Positions 35,158 to 43,511 of a stretch of DNA of 64,000 nucleotides are shown one piece after another; the stretch's first letter is position 1; every line of letters begins with the position of its first letter. A program made the translations under genes and the position numbers. The notes under the pieces were generated by a model, which worked only from the letters and a program-made list of their open reading frames with translations, did not search any database and was not told where the DNA came from. Location: NCBI GenBank assembly GCA_963701675.1, contig OY969623.1:2356001-2420000 (forward strand). The letters run 5' to 3'. Origin of the DNA: G963701675 sp963701675 (lineage in GTDB: Bacteria > Planctomycetota > Planctomycetia > Gemmatales > Gemmataceae).

Positions 35158-36600
35158 TCATTGTTCCGGAGTCATGGGCCCGGCCGCTTCGACGTTCGCC
35201 GTGTCGGTGATGGCCAGACCCTTTATGTTCCTCCGCCGGATATCGAGCGCCAAGGTCAATTGATTGATCGCCGAGTCGGGGTTGCGCCGATCCGACTTGT
35301 GTGGCTGCCAGTAGCTCGTGTGGGCCAGCCAGCCGCCGCGGGTCGCGGTTACAACAGGCACATCGATGACCCCGGGGCCAAAGGCGTCGGAGATTGCGCC
35401 ACCGATCAGATCTCCCTTCAGGCCGAAGCGTGCAGGAAAGAACAGATTCGTCCAGCGCGTCACAGCGAACACGGCCGCGTGGTTGAGCGCACGCGTCGAT
35501 CGCGGGGCCCCGTTGGCGAGATTGTACTCGATCCGGTACGAAAGCCTCCGCCCGTCCTCCAACTGCGGGGGAGAGGTGAGAAGCTCGCGTTGTAACTTCT
35601 TCCGATCGAATTCGGCACGGCTTCGCGCCATCAGGAGGAGGCCGTGGGCCAAAGGACTGCCCAGCGTGATGAAGTCGGTCACAAGCCAGGGAAAATGGTT
35701 TCTTCGCTGTTCTATCCATAGTAGCCGGGACGCTTGCGTCCATTCGTCCCGTGCCTGTTGGAGGGCTTTCTCGTCGGCCCCGCCTGCCGAACGCCAGAGG
35801 TTCTTGGCCGCAGCCTCGGCCCTATGCAGAGCGTTGTGCGCCGGATGCTCTGGTCGCTCGTGCCGTTCGTTGAAGCGTGGCCAAGCGTAGGTCAGGATGT
35901 CATAGCCGATGACGCTGCCCAGGCTGTGGCCGACCACGACGATCCTGTCGTAGGGCCGGCCCGCGTCCAGACCCGCATGCAGGCGCTCTATCAGGGCGAC
36001 GCCAGCGTCCCGCACGGCCTGACGCGCTTTAATGTTACGCGGCTCCGGACTCAGATATATAGCTGCGTCACCTACATGGTTTAGTATCACTCCCTGGACG
36101 ACCAGCAGCGCTACAGCCAAGCCTAGCGGATAGGTCGCCGTTGCCGTCACCCAGGTCGGAGCTGTGAAGACGCCCGGGAGGAGCCACAACAGAATCGTCA
36201 GGAGGAGAAGGACGGCGACAGCGGTGGCGATCAACCAGGTGAGGATCCAAAGCCCGCGAAGCGAAGAAGGCACGTCTCCCGGCCGCCGCTTGAGCAGGAG
36301 CGCAAGCCACGCCCCGATCCTTTGCCAGCTTGCTGTCGGCACCAGATGTTGCCAGTACAGCTCGAAATAGTCAGTCCTCGGGCGACTGTCCCGGCTCTGC
36401 AGGCGACGCAACTCAAAGGTACCGGACAGATCGTCGGGCTTACTGTAATACGCAGGATCCTGCTCTTTTGCAGCATCGACTTCAAGGACAGCGTCCACGA
36501 AGGGACGCAATGTGTCCATCGGTCGTTGGTTTCCAATACCATGAATGACGACGATGGCTTGGCGGTTGGCGGCGAACGTCGACTTCACGTCGTTGTACAT
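35158..36600 (-). CDS. membrane-embedded alpha/beta-hydrolase (lipase-like)
   Basis: The 480-residue protein opens with AIVVIHGIGNQRPMDTLRPF, the oxyanion-side HG motif of alpha/beta-hydrolases. About residue 215 it has DRIVVVGHSLGSVIGYDIL, the GxSxG nucleophile elbow. Two hydrophobic regions between them (LWILTWLIATAVAVLLLLTI, YPLGLAVALLVVQGVIL) place part of it in the membrane. A later TDFITLGSPLAHGLLL supports the lipase-like fold. The catalytic His is likely near LNHAAVFAVTRWTN or LAHTSYW. It leads the operon with two HEPN-like genes. A lipase or esterase acting at the inner membrane is the best guess. Confidence 0.7.
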   Translation of the reverse strand: MYNDVKSTFAANRQAIVVIHGIGNQRPMDTLRPFVDAVLEVDAAKEQDPAYYSKPDDLSGTFELRRLQSRDSRPRTDYFELYWQHLVPTASWQRIGAWLALLLKRRPGDVPSSLRGLWILTWLIATAVAVLLLLTILLWLLPGVFTAPTWVTATATYPLGLAVALLVVQGVILNHVGDAAIYLSPEPRNIKARQAVRDAGVALIERLHAGLDAGRPYDRIVVVGHSLGSVIGYDILTYAWPRFNERHERPEHPAHNALHRAEAAAKNLWRSAGGADEKALQQARDEWTQASRLLWIEQRRNHFPWLVTDFITLGSPLAHGLLLMARSRAEFDRKKLQRELLTSPPQLEDGRRLSYRIEYNLANGAPRSTRALNHAAVFAVTRWTNLFFPARFGLKGDLIGGAISDAFGPGVIDVPVVTATRGGWLAHTSYWQPHKSDRRNPDSAINQLTLALDIRRRNIKGLAITDTANVEAAGPMTPEQ

Positions 36601-37001
36601 TCTGTTTGAGCTATCGTCGAGTTTGCGATGTTGTACTCAAGAAGCCTCCGCATAAGCGTCGGCTCTCAAGCACCGTGCTCTCGGTCACTATTGTGTGCCG
36701 CTACAGCTCATCGCCTTCAGCGAGGCGCCCTGTCGGGGGGCTACGCCGGTTGGTTCCGACTCAATAACAACTGGGCTCCATGATGACTTTATGGCGGACT
36801 TTGCTTTGCCGTCCATCGTCGAATTCCAACAATCTTCGTGGGTTTCCCTCCCATCTGTTCAAACTTCACGTAAACATTCTGACCATGGTTGACGGCGGCC
36901 TCGAAGGCGGCGAGTATCTTTTCCGTCATCATGCCCGGCGCAAATAATGTTTCTGGCGGGTAAACTTACCCGCCATATCCACAACTGATTTTCCGTTGCG
37001 A
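36601..37001. other. intergenic region without recognised gene
   Basis: This contains the upstream side of the hydrolase-HEPN operon and the 3' side of the XRE module. Short frames show no family resemblance. Confidence 0.35.
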
Positions 37002-37331
37002 TTATTCTTGAAACGCTTTGTCCAGTTTCATGAGGACGGCTTCCATCTCACCGTCAATTTTCTTCAGCCAGGGCTTCGTGCTCCATAGTTCGCGATTCGA
37101 ATCCCAAACAAGTCGCATTGGGGAAATTCCCAATGCTTCTGCGATCGCGAACAACGTATGGCAGTCTATTAAGTGAAGACCTGCCTCGATACGGGACACA
37201 GTGGATGCGGTTTTTCCGATCCGGTCGGCAAGTTCGTCCTGGAGAATCCCCTTCGACTCTCGAAGCCGACGAATCGTCGTTCCGACGCGCACACTGTCTG
37301 CCTTGGTTAGTTCAGTTGCCGATGTTTTCAT
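37002..37331 (-). CDS. XRE-family helix-turn-helix regulator
   Basis: The 109-residue protein carries a full helix-turn-helix: VGTTIRRLRESKGILQDELA (about 16-35), DRIGKTASTVSRIEAGLHLI (about 36-55). A helical tail (WLKKIDGEMEAVLMKLDKAF) follows. Its ATG overlaps the stop of the upstream 83-aa gene (TAATG), so they are coupled. It probably regulates its own small operon. Confidence 0.85.
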   Translation of the reverse strand: MKTSATELTKADSVRVGTTIRRLRESKGILQDELADRIGKTASTVSRIEAGLHLIDCHTLFAIAEALGISPMRLVWDSNRELWSTKPWLKKIDGEMEAVLMKLDKAFQE

Positions 37332-37582
37332 TACCCGCTCTCGCGAAAGCCTCCCATCGCTTTAACAAACAAGTTATCCCCCAAGCTCTCGTTGCCGAGC
37401 TTGTACTGCGCCAAGCTCTCGGTGCATTTGACGATCCGCCATGTCAGATCGACCTTGGCGGCCGCAGTGCACTCATCATCCTGACGGCACTTCGAAAAAA
37501 TCGAACGTGCTTCTTCAACGCAACGCACTTTCTCCGTAAGCGACTGTTTTCCACTTCGCATAAAACGGCTCCCTGAAAACAT
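37331..37582 (-). CDS. 83-aa hypothetical protein coupled to XRE regulator
   Basis: This small helical protein has several cysteines (RCVEEARSIFSKCRQDDECT, WRIVKCTESLAQYKLGNES). Its stop overlaps the start of the regulator gene. No domain is recognised. It could be an antitoxin-like or sensor partner, but nothing in the sequence proves this. Confidence 0.5.
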   Translation of the reverse strand: MFSGSRFMRSGKQSLTEKVRCVEEARSIFSKCRQDDECTAAAKVDLTWRIVKCTESLAQYKLGNESLGDNLFVKAMGGFRESG

Positions 37583-37625
37583 TTGGGAGCTCGCCGTGCA
37601 ACAGACACGTCATGATAGAGCTCCC

Positions 37626-37892
37626 TTAGTGACCCCAAAGCATTCCCGAAGTTCGCAAAAACGCACCATTGGCGGTACCAACGGCCTGCGCGTCTTCGCC
37701 GAGGACTTCGAAAAGCCTTGGCGGGGTCGGGGAGGGAGCAGACGGAGGGGGAGCACACGAATAAGGGATAATCACAGACGTATTTTCAGCTGCCGGAATA
37801 GTGATACGTAGGGGCATGGCTTCAAAAGCTACTTCCCGGGCAATCCAGTAGACGAAACGGGCCAACAGAGGCTGCACACAAGCTTTCAACAT
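37626..37892 (-). CDS. 88-aa hypothetical protein
   Basis: I chose the ATG at 37892 with GAGGAG seven bases before it. The N-terminus MLKACVQPLLARFVYWIARE is amphipathic. The middle is proline-rich (CAPPPSAPSPTPPRLFEVLG). It is on the same strand and 43 bp upstream of the 83-aa/XRE pair. No family is recognised. Confidence 0.45.
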   Translation of the reverse strand: MLKACVQPLLARFVYWIAREVAFEAMPLRITIPAAENTSVIIPYSCAPPPSAPSPTPPRLFEVLGEDAQAVGTANGAFLRTSGMLWGH

Positions 37893-38167
37893 CGATTTTC
37901 TCCTCATCAAGAATTGGGCGTCACTTGCATTTTACGCAAGTCCATACGGGGTTCAAGAGCGAAATGGTAGATATCCCGAACCACACACGCGCTCCGAATT
38001 CCCGTTGGTTTCGGGCTTAGTCCGAACTGTCTAGGGTCACGACAACCTGGTGCCGGTGGACACGCGGGACAAAGCGACACGGAGTGGTTGCTCCTTCTTC
38101 TGATCGCGTGGCACTGCCCGCCCTATCATGACAATGTCTAGTCCTTCTTTCGCCCCAGAGTGACCTC

Positions 38168-38665
38168 GTGACGAACCTAAATCGCATCGACGGACATGAG
38201 CCTCGCTTTCTCGACGATTTGCATGTTGGAGATCGATTCACAAGCGACATGCATCTCATCGACGAGGAGCAGATAACGGCTTTCGCAAAGCAGTTCGATC
38301 CCCAGCCGTTTCATCTTGATGCCGCGGTCGCAAAAGACAGCATGTTCCGAGGACTAGTCGCAAGCGGCTGGCACACGGCAGCGATCACGATGCGGCTTTT
38401 GGTGACAAGCGGCTTGCCCATCGCCGGGGGACTCATTGGGGCCGGCGGAGAAATCACCTGGCCCAAGCCGACTAGACCGGGTGATGTCCTCCACGTCGAG
38501 AGCGAAGTCCTTGAACTTAAACCGTCACGATCGCACCCGGAACGTGGCATGGCGACGGTCCGATGTGAGACCCGAAACCAACTCGGCGAAACCGTCCAGA
38601 TCCTTGTCGCCAAACTCGTTGTCCCGCGCCGGCCGAACGCGGGGCAAAATCCAGTACAAGTTTAG
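38168..38665 (+). CDS. MaoC-like hotdog-fold dehydratase
   Basis: The 165-residue protein is a MaoC-like domain (R-specific enoyl-CoA hydratase family). It has the conserved entry FAKQFDPQPFHLDAAVAKDS (about 40-59) with the Asp/His pair typical of the active site. FRGLVASGWHTAAITMRLLV and TRPGDVLHVESEVLELKPSR follow. It would hydrate an enoyl-CoA or related thioester in the cytoplasm. The start is a GTG. Seven bases separate its stop from the start of the next open frame, so it likely shares a transcript with the OsmC-like gene. Confidence 0.8.
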   Translation: MTNLNRIDGHEPRFLDDLHVGDRFTSDMHLIDEEQITAFAKQFDPQPFHLDAAVAKDSMFRGLVASGWHTAAITMRLLVTSGLPIAGGLIGAGGEITWPKPTRPGDVLHVESEVLELKPSRSHPERGMATVRCETRNQLGETVQILVAKLVVPRRPNAGQNPVQV

Positions 38666-38686
38666 TCACGAATGAAAGGAGACTTT

Positions 38687-39115
38687 ATGCCGACCCACAA
38701 AGCAGAAGCAGAATGGAAAGGTAATCTGGCCCAAGGCAGCGGACGGCTGAAAGTCGGAAGCGGCGCCTTCGATGGCCCCTATTCGTTTAAGTCACGATTT
38801 GAAGAAGGCCAATCGGCCACAAATCCTGAAGAGCTTATCGGCGCGGCCCACGCCGGTTGCTTCACGATGGCGCTGGCCGCCCAACTTTCGCGCGCTGGCA
38901 TAACGCCGACCCGCATTCACACCATTGCAAAAGTAAAACTAGAAAAGGTCGGAGACGCGTTTGCCATCACGAGAATCGACCTTGAGACAGAGGCCGAAAT
39001 TCCCGGCATCGATGATGCCACTTTTCAAAAACAGGCCCTAGACGCGAAACAAAACTGCCCCGTCTCGAAGGCACTTAGCGGCACCGAGATTCATCTAAAC
39101 GCGAAACTGGTATAA
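38687..39115 (+). CDS. OsmC-family peroxiredoxin
   Basis: AAAGGAG precedes the ATG at 38687. The 142-residue protein matches the OsmC/Ohr family of thiol-dependent (organic) hydroperoxide reductases. It shows NPEELIGAAHAGCFTMALAA with the first catalytic Cys (about 56) and ALDAKQNCPVSKALSGTEI with the second (about 124). The family detoxifies organic peroxides in the cytoplasm. It follows the MaoC-like gene on the same strand. The protein appears complete. Confidence 0.9.
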   Translation: MPTHKAEAEWKGNLAQGSGRLKVGSGAFDGPYSFKSRFEEGQSATNPEELIGAAHAGCFTMALAAQLSRAGITPTRIHTIAKVKLEKVGDAFAITRIDLETEAEIPGIDDATFQKQALDAKQNCPVSKALSGTEIHLNAKLV

Positions 39116-39174
39116 GCGGCGCCGCGAGCACCGCCGCGAGCTCTGCCAATCACGACTCGTTTGGAGAGATAACC

Positions 39175-40320
39175 GTGAAGTACTTATCGAGTGCCTTGAT
39201 CCTTGCGCTTGCCGTTGGGTCTACGTTCTCTTGTAGCATTTCGGACGGGAACTCGAATACGCCGTCGCCACAAGAAACCGAGGACCGCCGCTGGTTCTGG
39301 TTACTCCTCTTTGACGGTGAAAGCACGTTCGGCTGGCACATCGATGGCGAAGCCCAAGTGAAAGATGGCGAATTGATATTGGGGGGCCCAAAGCCGACGA
39401 CGGCGACGTTCAACACACGGTTCGGATATGGCAACCTCCGCTTCGATGCCCTGACCGATGATGCAAAGGATGCCTTATTGACCATCAACGATTATAAGGA
39501 GAGACCATTCATACATGTGGCTCCGAAGACAGAAAAAGGATGGCATCAGTTCTCCGCCCAAGTGGAACCTAACGACATTAGCATTTGGGCACGCGGCACC
39601 AAAGGATTTGGTGTCCAGGGTGACTTCGCCCCGGCGACTACCATTGCCTTTCACGTCCCCGCCGAGCAAAAGCTTGTGCTTCGCGACCTGCGGTACTGGT
39701 GTCGCCATCTTGAGCCGATCTTTAATGGCACGGATTTCACTGGTTGGAAACCGTTCAAGGGCGAAACCAAGCGGAAGGCGTCGAAGTTCGCGGTGACGGA
39801 TGACGGCGAGATCCGCCTCACCAACGGCCCGGGCGATCTGCAAACCGATAAGCAGTTCGACAACTTCGTGCTGCAACTGGATTGCAAGACCAACGGGAAG
39901 TGGCTCAATAGCGGAGTCTTCTTCCGTTGCATTCCAGGCCAGTACCAGAATGGATATGAGGCCCAGATCCATAACCGTTACAAGGACAACGACCGTACGA
40001 AGCCCGCGGATTATGGCACCGGGGGGATCTACCGCCGGGTGCCGGCCCGCAAGGTTATCAGCAGTGACAATGAGTGGTTCACTCTTACCGTGGTCGCGGA
40101 CGGTCCACACATCTCTACCTGCGGACACAAGGCGTCGAATTGCTTCTGGTGTTTCGGACCGATGCGCGTACGGCCGAGGCCAACAATACTCGCCCGCGAA
40201 GGGATTACTCCTGAGGGTTGCCGACCGTTCTTGCCTCCAGCTCTTTCCGCCATTTTTCGGCGTCAGCTTCTTTGCCCCACGCATCGTAAAGCTCGATCAG
40301 CTACTCCAATGTCTGCGTAA
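39175..40320 (+). CDS. DUF1080-type (3-keto-disaccharide hydrolase-like) lipoprotein, C-terminus frameshifted
   Basis: The N-terminus is a lipoprotein-type signal (ALILALAVGSTFSCSIS, lipobox Cys about 20). Two LamG-like beta-sandwich domains follow. The first contains GWHIDGEAQVKDGELILGG. The second begins PIFNGTDFTGWKPFKGETKR and has NFVLQLDCKTNGKWLNSGVF, FRCIPGQYQNGYEAQIHN and YGTGGIYRRVPARKVISSDN, the DUF1080 core. After ADGPHIST (about 40115) the frame departs from the family. The next frame has the related RTDARTAEANNTR segment before a stop, so the last strands are lost by frameshift. The family cleaves 3-keto-sugars in polysaccharide breakdown. Confidence 0.75.
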   Translation: MKYLSSALILALAVGSTFSCSISDGNSNTPSPQETEDRRWFWLLLFDGESTFGWHIDGEAQVKDGELILGGPKPTTATFNTRFGYGNLRFDALTDDAKDALLTINDYKERPFIHVAPKTEKGWHQFSAQVEPNDISIWARGTKGFGVQGDFAPATTIAFHVPAEQKLVLRDLRYWCRHLEPIFNGTDFTGWKPFKGETKRKASKFAVTDDGEIRLTNGPGDLQTDKQFDNFVLQLDCKTNGKWLNSGVFFRCIPGQYQNGYEAQIHNRYKDNDRTKPADYGTGGIYRRVPARKVISSDNEWFTLTVVADGPHISTCGHKASNCFWCFGPMRVRPRPTILAREGITPEGCRPFLPPALSAIFRRQLLCPTHRKARSATPMSA

Positions 40321-40508
40321 CGATGAGCTTCGAATCGCGCGGGATCGTTGCCTCGCGCTGCTTCAGCCCTTCATAGCCTCGTGTAGTAGTTCAAGTTGGC
40401 CGAGAAAGCTTTGGAATTCATGTGAATTCTTGTAAAAACATGGAAACCTTGGAGACCAGTAAGTCCTGAAAAGGCCCGTGTTTTTCCGTGTTTCCTGCGC
40501 CGTCGCGT

Positions 40509-40555
40509 CTTGGTTCAGGACCAAGACGCCGGAGGTTCAAATCCTCTCGCCCCGA
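40509..40555 (+). tRNA. tRNA 3' half (anticodon arm to acceptor), no 5' half
   Basis: An anticodon arm CTTGG-TTCAGGA-CCAAG (40509-40525, U33 present, anticodon CAG) is followed by a 5-nt variable region. The T arm GGAGG-TTCAAAT-CCTCT (40531-40547) contains the exact B-box GGTTCAAATCC. A 3' acceptor strand CGCCCCG and discriminator A follow, then a T-run. No matching 5' acceptor or D arm lies upstream. A tRNA 3' half is the typical att-site scar of an integrative element. CAG would read Leu, but the short variable region is unlike tRNA-Leu, so the identity is open. Confidence 0.55.
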
Positions 40556-40599
40556 TTTTTCGCACCAGTCCAGTCTTGTCGGATACGCCGGTCAATTTT

Positions 40600-40770
40600 C
40601 CTTCAGTTTCACGGCAAGCCAAGGCGCGCGTAGGCCCACCAAGTATCGGCGGTCCGAGCCGACACGCCGAGGACCTCCGCGCACTGGGCCAGCGTCAGAC
40701 CGCCAAAATACCGGAGTTGAACGAGTTCAGGCGCCCTCTCGGTGCTGCTCAATGACAGGATCTGGTAGAC
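40600..40770 (-). pseudogene. ECF-type sigma factor region 4 fragment
   Basis: The minus frame reads ERAPELVQLRYFGGLTLAQC, then AEVLGVSARTADTWWAYARA. This is sigma region 4.2 in the planctomycete ECF style, with the usual helix-turn-helix. Region 2 and a start codon are absent. It lies beside the tRNA half, so it was probably truncated by the same integration or excision. Confidence 0.7.
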
Positions 40771-40836
40771 AAATCGACGGCAAATGGAACGGCCGGTGAG
40801 GCCTTACCGCTAAGCCGCCGGGCGGGAAATGAACCT

Positions 40837-41370
40837 TCACACTCCCAGCCAAAATTGATCTTGCCACAAGTCAGACTCCGCGGCAGCGGCGCCAAATGCC
40901 AATCGTGGGCGTGCAGAGCTTGCGGGAGGTGTCGCTGTGAAATCGTCCGCCGTCGCAAGCCGATGGTAGGCCGTGAACGCGTTTCGGTTGGCCGCGATAA
41001 CGGCGCGCCCAGAATCGGAGTTGGTGATGAGTTCGAAGTCCGTCGCTGTGTGGCGTAGCTCGACACCGGTAAACGGCGGCGTGATCGGGATCGGAAGATG
41101 CTCGGAGAGAAAGTCCGCCACGCGTTGCTCCATGAGCGGCGTCGTGAACTCCGGGCCGCCATGGCCGACGCCGGGAAGATAGTACAAGACGTTGTCGATC
41201 CCCACGTTGTCCAGCAAGTCGTGAAGGATTTCGGTTTGCTGCCACGGAACCACACCGTCGCCGTCGGGGATTCCGTCGCCGTTCGTGTCGATCAACGTCC
41301 CGTGGGCCATCATCGTCGGTGGGTCGTCACTCGTCACGAAGGTTGTGGGGCTGGCGACGCCGGCTTTCCG
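40837..41370 (-). pseudogene. alpha/beta-hydrolase (esterase) C-terminal fragment
   Basis: The minus frame contains SPTTFVTSDDPPTMMAHGTL, IDTNGDGIPDGDGVVPWQQT and VLYYLPGVGHGGPEFTTPL. This corresponds to the region around the catalytic Asp and His of the BD-FAE/esterase group, with an inserted calcium-loop-like segment. The nucleophile region and start are missing. Upstream it joins the STAND remnant in the same direction, so two gene ends are fused. Confidence 0.6.
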
Positions 41371-41479
41371 AGGGTGGCGCCGATGAGCTTGGATTCCGGC
41401 GAGCCGGCCTCCCCGTGACCTGCATAGCCTGGGACCTGCCAAATTTGCCAGAGATCGGTCGGCCCATAGTAGTCGACAA

Positions 41480-42230
41480 CGGCTTGAACCTGACTCGACT
41501 GGTCGAGGTTGCCGCCGATATCAACTCTGCTGTTGCCTTACGCTCAAGGAAGGACAGGTCTGTCAGCAGAGTCACCCCGTCATCCCAGCGGCGGCTGCGC
41601 GTCAGATGCAGCGGCAGGTGGCGCAGCATGTAATGCGAAAGACAGGAGGTGCCTTGGCGATACGCAATCCAGCCAGCGTCGGCAAGACGAGCGTGGCCAG
41701 GCTCAAGCCCGATGTGGTGGAGGGAGCCGTCCAGAGCAGCGTCGGTGAGCCAGTCCGCAAGAGACTTGTGATAGACGGTAAGGCCAACCATCCCTTCTGG
41801 ACCCGGAAGTTCGCGCATGAAACTCGAGAGCTGCCGCAACACCCTGGCGAGCGAATCCCCCGGACCAAGGCGGACGACACTGGCTAGTTCGTCCCGCGTC
41901 AGCGGCTCCTGAGATGCCACCAAGACTCCAAGAACCTCCCGCGCGCCATTATAAGATGCCTTGTCAGGGAAGTGACGCTCGAAGAACTGGAGGTATAAAC
42001 CTACCAGTCCGGGGGGCAGCTGGTCGAGGTCGGCGACGTCGATGTGTCGTCAAAGTTTTGCGGAACACCGGAAGCACACAGGCTTACCACGCTCGTCCCG
42101 AATTCCAATAATGATATCAGAGACCGGATTTTCTTCGCAGCCAAAGCCGGGTCGGCGCTCGTTGCGGCAGGGAGGCGCCGGGCATCCTTAAGCAACTGCA
42201 TGGTAACCTTTCCGACGCGCCCCCGACGGT
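41480..42230 (-). pseudogene. STAND (NACHT-type) NTPase C-terminal fragment
   Basis: Minus-strand frames read DLDQLPPGLVGLYLQFFERH, VLGVLVASQEPLTRDELASV, MVGLTVYHKSLADWLTDAAL, HARLADAGWIAYRQGTSCLS and HYMLRHLPLHLTRSRRWDDG. This is the winged-helix and superhelical region that follows the NACHT ATPase core in planctomycete WD40/TPR STAND proteins. The Walker motifs and sensor repeats are gone, and at least one frame change occurs near 42060. STAND proteins act as immune or signalling switches. Confidence 0.65.
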
Positions 42231-42286
42231 AGTGTGGATCGTGATCGCGTCAGACGGCGACTAGACCCTTTGGAGAACACCCGAAG

Positions 42287-42688
42287 ATGAACAACAACCA
42301 CGAAGACCTGGACGCGGAACTGGAGGCTCGCGTCCGGCGATTGGAGTTTGAGATTGAGAAGGCGAACCGCGTTCTGAACCGGCTGACTCGGTTGGTCTGC
42401 TGGGATCGGGCCAAGTTCCTCATCTGTACCCTCCTGACCCTTATATTAATGGGGCTTGCAGTGGCCCCGTATGTCTTTGCCGGCGAGGTAAAGGTTCCTG
42501 CGGTGATCTCTTACATCGCGGCGTTCATGGTCCTGATCTCAGGCTACCTGACGTACCGCTCACACCAGAGTTTGGAAGCCACCACGAAACTGCGCGTCGA
42601 TACCGAGGAAGCGGTAGTTGAGGCGAAGTGGGCGAGAGACAACGCAGTTGGGGCTCTGGCAAATGCACCTGCGACGGGGGGTGAATAA
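42287..42688 (+). CDS. 133-aa membrane protein with coiled-coil N-terminus
   Basis: The N-terminus is a coiled coil (LEARVRRLEFEIEKANRVLN). Two membrane spans follow (FLICTLLTLILMGLAVAPYV and VISYIAAFMVLISGYLTYRS), and the C-terminal helix is soluble. I do not recognise a family. The stop TAA is followed without a gap by the ATG of the next gene, so the two form a coupled pair. Confidence 0.65.
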   Translation: MNNNHEDLDAELEARVRRLEFEIEKANRVLNRLTRLVCWDRAKFLICTLLTLILMGLAVAPYVFAGEVKVPAVISYIAAFMVLISGYLTYRSHQSLEATTKLRVDTEEAVVEAKWARDNAVGALANAPATGGE

Positions 42689-43285
42689 ATGGCACGTGCA
42701 TCCGCAGGAGCACTAGCTCGCAACCCAACCTACAAGCGGCAGGCGTTGGAGGAGGCCGACGAGTCGATCAAGCGTATCCAAGGCCTCACCGACATTAGTC
42801 GGAAAGAAATCGAGCAACTCGCCGTCAGTTACAGCCGCCAAAACTCATCGGTGTTGGCTGGGATCCTCGGTGGTGTCGTCGGGGCGGCCGGCGGAGCCGC
42901 CGTTGCGACATTTGCCGGAGGGATGCTGGTCCTCACCGGGCCTGCCGGTGCAATGCTTGGCGTTGCCGCAGCAATACTCTCGTCCCGTGGGTGGGCGTAC
43001 CACCGATTGGAGCGCCGCGTTGCGCGACTGAGACTCGTGCTGGATGAGATCGAGACGCGGATCCGGAACCTTCCGAAGGGCACGCCGGCCGAGGTAAAGA
43101 ACGAACTATGGAGCACATACGTTGAGTCAGTACGGGCATTCAAGAAGGCGGCCGTAAAGTCAATTGCGACTGAAGGAGCCCCCAAATCCATTGAGGCACC
43201 TTCTGCACCGCTTGCGCTCCCTCCAGCCGACAAAGTCTTTGATGCTGAGATCCTGAATGAAACAGAAGCCGATGTGCTGAAGTGA
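42689..43285 (+). CDS. 198-aa glycine-zipper membrane protein
   Basis: The middle holds a glycine-zipper-like hydrophobic hairpin (LAGILGGVVGAAGGAAVATF and GGMLVLTGPAGAMLGVAAAI). Helices on either side (ADESIKRIQGLTDISRKEIE; ERRVARLRLVLDEIETRIRN) suggest oligomer contacts. Such hairpins occur in pore-forming or membrane-disrupting effectors. It starts immediately after the stop of the first membrane protein. It is followed about 230 bp later by the nucleosidase-FGE gene. No named family. Confidence 0.6.
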   Translation: MARASAGALARNPTYKRQALEEADESIKRIQGLTDISRKEIEQLAVSYSRQNSSVLAGILGGVVGAAGGAAVATFAGGMLVLTGPAGAMLGVAAAILSSRGWAYHRLERRVARLRLVLDEIETRIRNLPKGTPAEVKNELWSTYVESVRAFKKAAVKSIATEGAPKSIEAPSAPLALPPADKVFDAEILNETEADVLK

Positions 43286-43511
43286 TCGGTACCGGCCTGG
43301 CCGCCACTGGGTTCGGTTGCACGTTCGGGTGTCCCGTAACAAAGTGAAGAAAAGCACGCGACCAAGCAGCGGTTCGGCAATCCCGCGGAATTGGCAGGCC
43401 AGCTTCAAGTGTCGGTCCCGGCGAGCGATCGATGGGCCAAATCAATTGAGGTTGTTTTTGTTGGCAGCGTTGCCGACGCGTGTCTTTCTCGGGTTAAAGG
43501 TGGGTACCTTC

